64,000 bases of DNA from Bradyrhizobium sp. URHD0069 (GTDB taxonomy: Bacteria > Pseudomonadota > Alphaproteobacteria > Rhizobiales > Xanthobacteraceae), in the NCBI RefSeq assembly GCF_000701345.1, contig NZ_JNIJ01000013.1, forward strand, positions 1 through 64,000, read 5' to 3'. Positions 16,287-22,898 of this stretch are shown one piece after another. The notes under the pieces were generated by a model. It did no database searches. It saw only the letters and a program-made list of their open reading frames with translations, and was not told the origin of the DNA. The first letter of the stretch is position 1. Each line of letters opens with the position of its first letter. A program made the translations under genes and the position numbers.

Positions 16287-16919
16287 CTAAGGTTCGAACT
16301 GTGGCGAGATGCGTGGCAGGGAGATGCTTGCGTGATCATGGCGCTCCCACGATAGGCGACGTAATTCGGTCGGCCCGGTGTGCCGGCGGTCCCAAACGAA
16401 CCAAGCGTAGGCAGTTGCGGTCGAAACCTTCGGGCCAGCCCAACCGTCGCGGTGCATGGCGGGCAAGCGGTTGCGGAAAACGTAGACGCGAGCGAGGTTT
16501 GCATGTTCAAGAATCCTGGTGCGCCGAGTGCTTTCGAGAAATGCCAATCGCAGCAGCATGATCACAAGCGGGCAGAGAGCTATCGCATGAGCTACAAATT
16601 CGTTTGCGAGCGCATATGGCGGATTCGTCACAATGCCTTCGGTCCCGGGCGGCAACTTGCGTTCGAGAAGAAAATCTCGCCCACCGGAATCTTGATCTGG
16701 TGAACGGTAGTCGATGAGATCGAATGAATGGACGACGTGGCCGTGAGTGCGCAGCACACGAGTAATCGCTCCGCGTCCACAGCAAGGTTCGCATAGAATC
16801 CTCGGCAGAGGCTCGGCCTTAATTAGCGCCCGTGTCGCTTCTGCCGGGGTTTCATACAGGTCAGTTCCGCGCTGGTTGAGCGCGGCACGGCCGACTTGAA
16901 CGGAGTGCGGGAGAGGCAT
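16287..16919 (-). CDS. N6-adenine DNA methyltransferase-like protein
   Basis: A 210-aa protein with a SAM-binding region (RILCEPCCGRGAITRVLRTH) and catalytic NPPY (EGIVTNPPYALANEFVAHA), the order of a gamma-class N6-adenine methyltransferase fold. It has no obvious target-recognition domain and no restriction partner nearby, so it resembles orphan phage or island methyltransferases that mark or protect DNA. The C-terminus (RDGWAGPKVSTATAYAWFVW) also fits phage-type enzymes. Confidence 0.7.
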   Translation of the reverse strand: MPLPHSVQVGRAALNQRGTDLYETPAEATRALIKAEPLPRILCEPCCGRGAITRVLRTHGHVVHSFDLIDYRSPDQDSGGRDFLLERKLPPGTEGIVTNPPYALANEFVAHAIALCPLVIMLLRLAFLESTRRTRILEHANLARVYVFRNRLPAMHRDGWAGPKVSTATAYAWFVWDRRHTGPTELRRLSWERHDHASISLPRISPQFEP

Positions 16920-16961
16920 AATATCTGCCTTGATTACGGTAGACTGCGAAAGGCTTTGATC

Positions 16962-16993
16962 GCCCGGCGTGCTCGCGCCGGGCGTTTTGCTTT
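16962..16993 (+). terminator. Strong GC hairpin with T-rich tail
   Basis: A perfect 8-bp GC stem (16962-16969 with 16976-16983), 6-nt loop, then GTTTTGCTTT. It reads as a rho-independent terminator on the plus strand, although no plus-strand gene ends here. On the minus strand it lies between the HTH gene and the methyltransferase gene. Confidence 0.55.
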
Positions 16994-17228
16994 AGGTGTG
17001 CGCGAGATGCGCGCGATCATTTCGGGAGCCGGGCTGAGCGCGGCTTTCGGCGATGAGCGGCGCTGCTGATGCCGTCACGACAAAGGGCTGGCCATCCACG
17101 TAAACGAACTCCAGGCCACGCTGTCGGAGCTTGTAGAGGGTTGTGTTACTGACGGGGAATACGTGGGTACGAAAATACTTAGGCCGAACCAGCGGCGGAA
17201 AGCGTTCCAGAAACTTGGCCACATCCAT
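16992..17228 (-). CDS. Small HTH/excisionase-like protein
   Basis: About 78 aa from MDVAKFLERFPPLVRPKYF (17228). The part HVFPVSNTTLYKLRQRGLEF followed by VYVDGQPFVV resembles the helix-turn-helix and beta-wing of AlpA/excisionase-type regulators. It is encoded near the integrase, which fits a role in excision or element regulation. Assignment rests on pattern only. Confidence 0.5.
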   Translation of the reverse strand: MDVAKFLERFPPLVRPKYFRTHVFPVSNTTLYKLRQRGLEFVYVDGQPFVVTASAAPLIAESRAQPGSRNDRAHLAHT

Positions 17229-17328
17229 TTGATTTGCTCCGTTGCGGCGGACCGACACGGGCAAATAAGTAAAGCAACGCATGGTGACGCACAGCAGTCT
17301 TACCGCCCGCGAAACCCCGGTAAAAATG

Positions 17329-18099
17329 TCAGCGAGACCGGCGGAAAATCCGGCTCATGGCTCGGCCATTGCGTTGAACGCCAAACCGCAATTCAAAATC
17401 GGGACCAAGATGCGAGTTATAAAATAATTCGAGTAGGTCGAGAAAATCAACGAACGTGCCGGAGCGACGGCTTGTGCCGGCCTTGCTTGCCTGTCGTGGC
17501 CGCTCGCCAGTGATCTGCTCAAACAGGCGGCCGATTTCCTCAACGGTCCGGTCGCGTCGCCAGTGCGGCAGGCGGCCTTCTGATGCTAGTGCAATTGCGC
17601 CGCCGATAATCGGTGCAATCTCATCCGGTGCAGGGATCGGGCCGGTAATGCCGGGAATGGTCTTGCTCCAACCCACCACACCACGAGCCTGCTCGATTAG
17701 CGCGAGAGCATCAGCGGGGAGCTTGACCCAGTTCTTCGCGTACAGCTTGGGTTTGCCGATGTTGCGCTCGACCGCGCGCAAGGCCTCGACAAGGCTTGTC
17801 GGTTGGTGGGTTACGGACAAGGATGCGGATCGTCCACGCTGTGACGTCTTGATCATCACGCGGCGATCACCGCGCAGCATAACCCGGATGTGCCCGTCGA
17901 TCTGCTGCGCGGCCACGCCGACAAGGTTCGCATCGGCTGAGGGATACCGTTTGGCTAGCCAATCACGCAGGTCATCAACCCGGCGCTTGGGCCATAATTC
18001 TCGTACCGTTTGGGTCGCTGTCTTGGGCACCTGCGGCTCATCGGCGTACAGTACTTTTAACCGGGAGTTTAACGACCTCGCCCCCGGCTCGCAGAGCAT
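17329..18099 (-). CDS. Hypothetical protein downstream of integrase
   Basis: Up to 256 aa; the frame overlaps the integrase 3' end by about 60 bases, and a later GTG start (near VPKTATQTVRELWPKRR) is possible. It is soluble, with a basic N-terminal half, and its later part contains SKTIPGITGPIPAPDE, FVDFLDLLELFYNSHLG and a basic C-terminus (MSRIFRRSR). Probably transcribed with the integrase. No family recognised. Confidence 0.5.
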   Translation of the reverse strand: MLCEPGARSLNSRLKVLYADEPQVPKTATQTVRELWPKRRVDDLRDWLAKRYPSADANLVGVAAQQIDGHIRVMLRGDRRVMIKTSQRGRSASLSVTHQPTSLVEALRAVERNIGKPKLYAKNWVKLPADALALIEQARGVVGWSKTIPGITGPIPAPDEIAPIIGGAIALASEGRLPHWRRDRTVEEIGRLFEQITGERPRQASKAGTSRRSGTFVDFLDLLELFYNSHLGPDFELRFGVQRNGRAMSRIFRRSR

Positions 18100-19312
18100 C
18101 TAGCTTATCGGCCCAACACTGCATCAGTTCGATACGTTCCGGCAAACGGTCATCGCGGTCATAAACGGCCCGGGTCGCCTTATCGAGCCGGTCCTGTTGC
18201 ATCTCGATTAGCTCGCGCTCAAAGCGGCGGCGGCCATTGATCCGCTCGCGGTTTAGGATCGTCGAAGCGCTAGAGCGGAACCCATGGGCGCAGTGGATGC
18301 CTTTATATCCCATCGAGTGCAGCGCGTAGTTGAGCGTATTCTCGCTGATCGTGCGGCCCGAGCGCCCGGGGAAAAGATATTGCTCGTCGCCCGTAATCTT
18401 TTGCAATTCGCGCAGCAGCGCGACCGCTTGGTGCGATAGCGGGATGACATAATCATCTTCCGAATAGCCCGCCTCCTCGCGTTGCGTCGCCATTTTCAAT
18501 TCCTTGAATGGCACTACCCAAAAGCCGCTTTTGAGATTGAAGTGCGACCATTCCGCCGCCTGCACCGTGCCCGGGCGAACGAATGTCAGCGCCAGCAATT
18601 CCAAAGCGTAGCCGGTCAGGTTATCGCCGCGCCCTTCGAAGGCTTCAATCTTTCGCAGCAGCACGCCGAACTTGACGGGATCGGTGATCGCCGGGCGGTG
18701 CTGCTCCTTATGCTTGGCGAAACCTTCCTCGAAATTGATGTCAGAAAACGGCGAATGCTCGATCATGCCGTGCGCCTTGGCATATCCCATGATCTTGCGC
18801 GCCGCCGATTGGAGGCGGATGCGGGTCGGCTTGTTGACCGCTTTGAGCAGCGGCGAAAGATGGGCGACGCGGACCTGATCAATCGCCACCTTGGCGAACC
18901 CCCCCGCCGGGCCTTTGCCGTCGGTGAGGTAGCCGACCATTCGCTCGTCCCGGGCGAACGTCTTACTCTTTTCTGGCTTACCCGGGCGGGTAGCGAGCCA
19001 TTCGTCGGCTACCTCACCGAAAGGGCGGGGCGCCGCAGCGGCTACGGTGGCGGCTTGCTTCTGCTCTACCGGATCGATTCCGGCCTTGACGTTGGCCCGG
19101 GCCATTTCGAGGGCGTCGAGCGCGACACCGAGGGTTTTCTTCGGGTATTCCCCGAGGGCCAAAGTCTTACGGGTGCCCAGCTTGTAATCGTAGCGCCAGA
19201 GCATCGATCCGTTGGGCTTGATCAGCAGATAAAGGCCGCCGCCGATGGTGTAGCGGTAGGGCTTCGCTTTGGGCTTTAGGTTCCGCAAATGCGCGTCAGT
19301 AATGCGTTTCAT
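18038..19312 (-). CDS. P4-type tyrosine integrase of element 1
   Basis: A 424-aa tyrosine recombinase with the N-terminal DUF4102 arm-binding domain (GGGLYLLIKPNGSMLWRYDY), a core-binding domain and a catalytic domain. The visible catalytic set is Arg in FVRPGTVQAAEW, His and Arg in HGFRSSAST, and the nucleophile in RAVYDRDD. The second His expected about 25 residues before the Tyr in P4-type enzymes (usually LAH) is not seen; the sequence there is ELIEMQQDRL. The gene starts 200 bp from a tRNA-Asn 3' fragment, with TACTGTAA repeats between them. It would drive integration and excision of element 1. Confidence 0.85.
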   Translation of the reverse strand: MKRITDAHLRNLKPKAKPYRYTIGGGLYLLIKPNGSMLWRYDYKLGTRKTLALGEYPKKTLGVALDALEMARANVKAGIDPVEQKQAATVAAAAPRPFGEVADEWLATRPGKPEKSKTFARDERMVGYLTDGKGPAGGFAKVAIDQVRVAHLSPLLKAVNKPTRIRLQSAARKIMGYAKAHGMIEHSPFSDINFEEGFAKHKEQHRPAITDPVKFGVLLRKIEAFEGRGDNLTGYALELLALTFVRPGTVQAAEWSHFNLKSGFWVVPFKELKMATQREEAGYSEDDYVIPLSHQAVALLRELQKITGDEQYLFPGRSGRTISENTLNYALHSMGYKGIHCAHGFRSSASTILNRERINGRRRFERELIEMQQDRLDKATRAVYDRDDRLPERIELMQCWADKLDALRAGGEVVKLPVKSTVRR

Positions 19313-19326
19313 GGTTTTGGCTCTGG

Positions 19327-19378
19327 TACTGTAAATTTTCTCCGGGCTTACAGTATCGGGGCCTGATTGGTACTGTAA
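19327..19378. promoter_or_regulatory. TACTGTAA repeats upstream of integrase 1
   Basis: TACTGTAA at 19327-19334, its exact inverse TTACAGTA at 19348-19355, and TACTGTAA again at 19371-19378. They begin 15 bp before the integrase start codon, so they could be integrase arm sites and an autoregulatory operator. A matching copy lies at 5250-5257 near the opposite end of the proposed element. Confidence 0.5.
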
Positions 19379-19512
19379 GCCGGCCCGGCTAGCGGCGAAT
19401 GGCGGCGGACAGCCATGGACAGGAGGTTAACCCGAAAAGGCGGTAGAACAAGGGTTTTTTGGGGTTTTCTGTACGAAAACGGATGGCGGCGGATAAGGGA
19501 GAAGAGGCCTAA

Positions 19513-19559
19513 TGGCTCCCCGGGCTGGATTCGAACCAGCGACCATTCGATTAACAGTC
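19513..19559 (-). repeat. tRNA-Asn 3' fragment (attachment site)
   Basis: 47 bases corresponding to the anticodon loop (GUU) through the acceptor stem and CCA of tRNA-Asn. The D-arm and 5' acceptor strand that should follow on the right are missing, so this is a displaced or orphaned attachment core and not a functional tRNA. Confidence 0.75.
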
Positions 19560-19622
19560 AGGTGGCGTTCTAGCGGAACTTGGCGTGGATAGCGAGCCCG
19601 ACCGAAGTTGGAGACGGTCTGA

Positions 19623-19645
19623 TTGGCACCGGATTTGGCACCGGA
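19623..19645. repeat. Doubled TTGGCACCGGA, possible arm site
   Basis: Two copies of an 11-base unit at 19623-19633 and 19635-19645 (12-bp period), 63 bp from the tRNA-Asn fragment. Position and period resemble the arm repeats of element 2, suggesting the end of a lost element to the right of this site. Confidence 0.4.
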
Positions 19646-19786
19646 CAGACGGGGACGACCGGTTACGTCACCAAACGGATCGGCACCGCAACCGGCGGTT
19701 TTGCTAGCATAAACGTACACAACGGGACGCCGAGGTACGGGCTAAAAAGAACGGTTGAGAATTTCAAGACCGGTGCTCAAGAGCGG

Positions 19787-20583
19787 TGCATCCGGACGAG
19801 GAGCGGTAGCTCGCAGATTCATTCTGCAGGCTTTTTCGCTGTGCAGGCACAAATAAATTGCCGTCCCCACCCTGTTAGTTGATGCCGCTCATGGTGTCGA
19901 ACGCCATTTTGTGCACCGCCGGCAAAGGTCGGCTCTTGCGCTTTCAGCGCGATTGTTTGGACCAAGCCCAGCTGTTGCAGATGCTCCAAGAAAACAGAAA
20001 TGTTCTCGGGAAACGACAAGTCGTCCGGAACGGCCATTTGTTCGACCACGGGAGCATCGAAGAAATTTCGTTGTTTGTCGTAGGAGCTCCAGCTTACCCG
20101 ATCAACCGGCTGATCAGCTAAACTGATCAGGAGTTTAGCTTCATCAGGCGACAAACTCTTAATTATAGCGACAAACGCAGGGTGCGCATTTCGCAAGCGG
20201 GTGGCATCCATTGATGAGCTCAAGAGCTCAGAAAACATCCCATCTAACGACGTTCCTTCAGGCTCGTATCGAATACCTTCCACTATTGGCCCCAAGATTT
20301 GCGGGGGCGGAGAGACGCGATCAGCCTCCGGAATGCCTCTGACGGAGCGATCAATGAACGAGCGCAATCGATCCTGGTAAGCGCCCGCGAATTGCAACGG
20401 CGCCAGTGCAAGCTGAATAGTTTTCACCAAGTCTTGGACCATCTGCCCGGCTTGCTTGGCACCCGGCTTAACGACATCGCGATAGGCGGCCTTAACGGGA
20501 AGCTGTTTAGCTAATTCTTCCGCAAACGCCGCCGTTGGGTCTTTCAATGGTTCAGTCATTCAAGGATGCATCCGGACGAGGAG
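19787..20583. repeat. 17-bp direct repeat bracketing the Abi-alpha gene
   Basis: TGCATCCGGACGAGGAG occurs at 19787-19803 and 20567-20583, in the same orientation and exactly 780 bp apart. The DUF4393 gene fills the space between them. Confidence 0.6.
19819..20559 (-). CDS. DUF4393/Abi-alpha family protein
   Basis: A 246-aa protein with the DUF4393 pattern: QMVQDLVKTIQLALAPLQFA, then IVEGIRYEPEGTSLDGMFSE, LLSSSMDATRLRNAHPAFVA and IIKSLSPDEAKLL. The C-terminal part (LEHLQQLGLVQTIAL, then HHERHQLTGWGRQF) looks like a winged-helix-type end. Pfam names this family Abi-alpha for its link to abortive infection; evidence for the mechanism is thin. It lies alone in the junction between two integrative elements, framed by a 17-bp direct repeat, as expected for defence cargo. 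Intact frame. Confidence 0.7.
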   Translation of the reverse strand: MTEPLKDPTAAFAEELAKQLPVKAAYRDVVKPGAKQAGQMVQDLVKTIQLALAPLQFAGAYQDRLRSFIDRSVRGIPEADRVSPPPQILGPIVEGIRYEPEGTSLDGMFSELLSSSMDATRLRNAHPAFVAIIKSLSPDEAKLLISLADQPVDRVSWSSYDKQRNFFDAPVVEQMAVPDDLSFPENISVFLEHLQQLGLVQTIALKAQEPTFAGGAQNGVRHHERHQLTGWGRQFICACTAKKPAE

Positions 20584-20618
20584 AGGTGAAGCGGGAAAAG
20601 TCAACTTCCGGCCTAGAA

Positions 20619-20638
20619 GGGTCCCCAGAGGGTCCCCA
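20619..20638. repeat. Doubled GGGTCCCCA, possible arm site
   Basis: GGGTCCCCA at 20619-20627 and 20630-20638 (11-bp period), 66 bp left of the tRNA-Lys fragment. It has the same period and similar distance to the core as the right arm of element 2. It may be the right end of an earlier element that used the same tRNA-Lys site. Confidence 0.4.
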
Positions 20639-20703
20639 ATCAATTCTGACGAGTTAGATCAAGGTCTAAAAAATATAGAAATACCCTTGTTTGTTGGGTT
20701 TTG

Positions 20704-20751
20704 TTGGTGAGCGCGGAGGGACTCGAACCCTCGACCCCATGATTAAAAGTC
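20704..20751 (-). repeat. attL of element 2: tRNA-Lys 3' fragment
   Basis: 48 bases identical to 33421-33468. They cover the tRNA-Lys sequence from the anticodon loop to CCA plus one flanking base. This is the displaced copy made when the element inserted in the tRNA 3' end. A tRNA finder should reject it, as the 5' half is absent. Confidence 0.9.
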
Positions 20752-20882
20752 GCGTACAATCCCTTGTCAAGGTTGGGCAACGCGAAGCAACCATCAACCT
20801 TTTTCTCTACATTTTCAATAAGTTATGCTATAGTCTCCCTCGCATGACAGGGCAGTGCGTGGCGCGTCATAGCATGACGGAT

Positions 20883-20903
20883 GTCGCACCTAATGTCGCA
20901 CCT
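20883..20903. repeat. Left arm repeats of element 2
   Basis: GTCGCACCT at 20883-20891 and 20895-20903, 132 bp inside the left core and just before the integrase start. The same nonamer is doubled at the other end (33354-33373). Likely integrase or excisionase arm sites, possibly controlling int expression. Confidence 0.6.
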
Positions 20904-20916
20904 AGGGAGCGGGTTA

Positions 20917-22215
20917 GTGAGTAAAACGGGAAAGAGGGTTTTAACGGAGGAGGGCGTTAAGCGCCTGAAAGCTACCCCTGGCAAACAGGTCAATTACTAC
21001 GATGCAAAGCAGAGCGGGCTGATCCTACGCGTGAATTGGAGCGGCTCGAAGAGTTGGCGGGTTTTGTATTACGTAGACCGCAAGACGAGGTCCGAGGGTT
21101 TGGGTTCATTCCCGGGAATGGGGGTCAAGGCAGCCCGCGACGCCGCCGCCGTATTCCGCGCCAATATCAAGACCTGGCTCGCTGACCGAAGCAAACCGTC
21201 ACCGGCAGCCAAGGAAACTTTCAAGGAAGTCGCCGAGCAGTTCGTCAAACGGGAGGTGGACGGAAAACTGCTCTCGGCACCTCAGATCAAGGCAGTCCTC
21301 AAAAACGCGGTGTACCCGTCATGGGAGAATAAGCCGTTTGAGGAAGTCCGCAGAGGCGACGTCACGAAGCTGCTCGACGACATTGAGGATGGTCGCGGTC
21401 CGCGGGCCGCCGATATGGCGCTCGCCTACATTCGGCGCATCGCACAATGGTACCAAGCCCGACACGATGATTACACGAGCCCTGTCGTCAAGGGCATGGC
21501 TCGGACAAAACCGTCCCAACGTCGGCGAAAACGCATCCTGACCGACGATGAAATTCGGGCCATGTGGATGGCTTGCGATGAGCTAGGCACTTTCGGTGCG
21601 CTGACCAAGATGCTGCTCCTAACCGCACAGCGCCGGACCAAGGTCGCGACTATGAAGTGGACCGACTTGTCCGGCGCGATCTGGACCATTGAAACCGACC
21701 ACCGTGAAAAAGGGACCGGCGAGCGGCTTAAACTTCCGAGGGTTGCCCTCGACATCATCGAGAAGCAGCGCAAAACCCGAATAAACGAATTCGTGTTCCC
21801 GGCGAGCCGTCCCGGCCGTCGCGATGGCCCGGGCAAGGAGTTCGGCAGTTACTCGGCCTTCGGGGAAGGGAAAGCAGACCTCGACAACCTGATGATAGCG
21901 GACTTCGCGAACCAAAAGGGCGTCAGGCTTAAGGGCCTCGACGAGGAGGCCCTGCAGCAGGCGCGCGATAAATTGTTGCCGCGCTGGATTCTGCACGATC
22001 TGCGCCGAACAGCAAAAAGCTGCATGAGCCGCGCTGATATTCGGCCAGATATCTCTGAACGTGTATTGGGTCACGCCATAGAAGGCGTCGAAGGCGTCTA
22101 CGATCAGCATTCTTATGATGAGCAACGTGCTCGCGCTCTCGTCAGCCTTTCAAATCTGATAAATCGCATCGTCGATCCCCCCAGGGGAAATGTCGTCGCG
22201 CTGAAAGGGCGTTGA
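20917..22215 (+). CDS. Tyrosine integrase of element 2
   Basis: A 432-aa recombinase from GTG 20917, preceded by GGGAGCGGG; ATG 20881 or 20893 would extend it through the arm repeats and is less likely. An N-terminal DUF4102-like arm-binding domain (YDAKQSGLILRVNWSGSKSW) is followed by core-binding and catalytic domains. The catalytic residues are complete: Arg in LLTAQRRTKVATM, HDLRRTAKS, His in ERVLGHAIEG and Tyr in VYDQHSYDEQR. It is transcribed away from the left attachment site toward the element. It should catalyse recombination between the two 48-bp sites. Confidence 0.92.
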   Translation: MSKTGKRVLTEEGVKRLKATPGKQVNYYDAKQSGLILRVNWSGSKSWRVLYYVDRKTRSEGLGSFPGMGVKAARDAAAVFRANIKTWLADRSKPSPAAKETFKEVAEQFVKREVDGKLLSAPQIKAVLKNAVYPSWENKPFEEVRRGDVTKLLDDIEDGRGPRAADMALAYIRRIAQWYQARHDDYTSPVVKGMARTKPSQRRRKRILTDDEIRAMWMACDELGTFGALTKMLLLTAQRRTKVATMKWTDLSGAIWTIETDHREKGTGERLKLPRVALDIIEKQRKTRINEFVFPASRPGRRDGPGKEFGSYSAFGEGKADLDNLMIADFANQKGVRLKGLDEEALQQARDKLLPRWILHDLRRTAKSCMSRADIRPDISERVLGHAIEGVEGVYDQHSYDEQRARALVSLSNLINRIVDPPRGNVVALKGR

Positions 22216-22664
22216 ATCCTGTCCTCGGGGACAGTGCTGATATGTCTGCGGGACATATCGCGTTGATCGTTGCGTGTGCGTCGCCCGATCTCGCCTAATC
22301 AACAGGCAAAAACGGCGATTGCGCTCGATTAGGGCGCGCCCTGTGCGTTATTTCGGGATCGACGTGACCGACGTACAGGAGGGACGGGCGGCCGTCCCAC
22401 AACCGCTTAAAACGGCGATCGCTGCTGTTGCGCTACGCTGACCGCTGATGCGCCGCATTGCCTGTTGACGCGAACGCCCGGCGTCATGCATCATCGTGGC
22501 TTCACGCAGCAATGATAACTGCGTGACGGAATGCAGAGTCGGAGCGATCAGGTCCTAGCCCTGACCTCACGCCGAGCGGCCGGTCCAGCACAGCCTCAGA
22601 GCACCGCGCGGATTCTTTATCGCAACCACGGCATGTAGCCGTGATCGAAAAGGATTCGGGACCG
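22216..22664. other. Non-coding region with hairpins and a 100-bp-spaced repeat
   Basis: After the integrase come two adjacent hairpins: a 6-bp stem at 22219-22224 with 22229-22234, and an 8-bp stem at 22239-22246 with 22252-22259. AAAACGGCGAT occurs at 22309-22319 and 22409-22419, and a 7-bp GC hairpin lies at 22381-22398. There is no T-run, so this may be regulatory or origin-related. No gene supported. Confidence 0.4.
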
Positions 22665-22898
22665 ATGGCAACACAGACCCCACCAAGAATAGCGCGTTCG
22701 CCTTTCAAGGAAGGACAGCTGCGATGCAGCCGATTGCAAGCCGCGTTGGTGCTGAACAAGAGCACCTACACGATCGCTCGAATGGAAAAGCGCGGTGAGT
22801 TCACGGTCATCCGTGACACCAAGACCGGCCCGGTATCGCTGCTCGTCGAGGAAGTTTTGGCGAAAGCCGGCATCGAGATTTCGCCGTGCGAAATTTAA
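22665..22898 (+). CDS. Small HTH/AlpA-like regulator
   Basis: 77 aa from MATQTPPRIARSPFKEGQ (22665; the frame opens at 22641). The segment CSRLQAALVLNKSTYTIARM followed by EKRGEFTVIRDTKTGPVSLL reads like a helix-turn-helix with a beta wing, as in AlpA or excisionase proteins. It overlaps the primase gene by 13 bases, so it is likely part of the replication operon. Possible excisionase or activator; not proven by any unique motif. Confidence 0.6.
   Translation: MATQTPPRIARSPFKEGQLRCSRLQAALVLNKSTYTIARMEKRGEFTVIRDTKTGPVSLLVEEVLAKAGIEISPCEI

Larger units (their letters stand above)
5174..19559. mobile_element. Candidate integrative element 1 (P4-type integrase, tRNA-Asn)
   Basis: Proposed limits are a degenerate 29-bp site at 5174-5202 (25 of 29 identical) and the 47-bp tRNA-Asn fragment at 19513-19559, in direct orientation. 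The integrase (18038-19312) sits at the right end. TACTGTAA repeats lie inside both ends, 48 bp from the left site and about 135 bp from the right one, mirroring the spacing in element 2. Contents are small proteins, a membrane-protein pair, an MltR-family protein, a response regulator, a coiled-coil protein, an adenine methyltransferase and an HTH protein. Several genes are broken, so it is probably immobile. The left limit is inferred. Confidence 0.45.
19313..19818. other. Attachment-site region right of integrase 1
   Basis: No gene. It holds, in order, three TACTGTAA copies (19327-19378), the tRNA-Asn fragment (19513-19559), a doubled TTGGCACCGGA (19623-19645) and one copy of a 17-bp repeat (19787-19803). 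Confidence 0.5.

Noticed and set aside
20691..20924. 77-codon frame over the tRNA-Lys fragment
   Set aside because: Runs through the attachment site and arm repeats; produced by the tRNA-like sequence.
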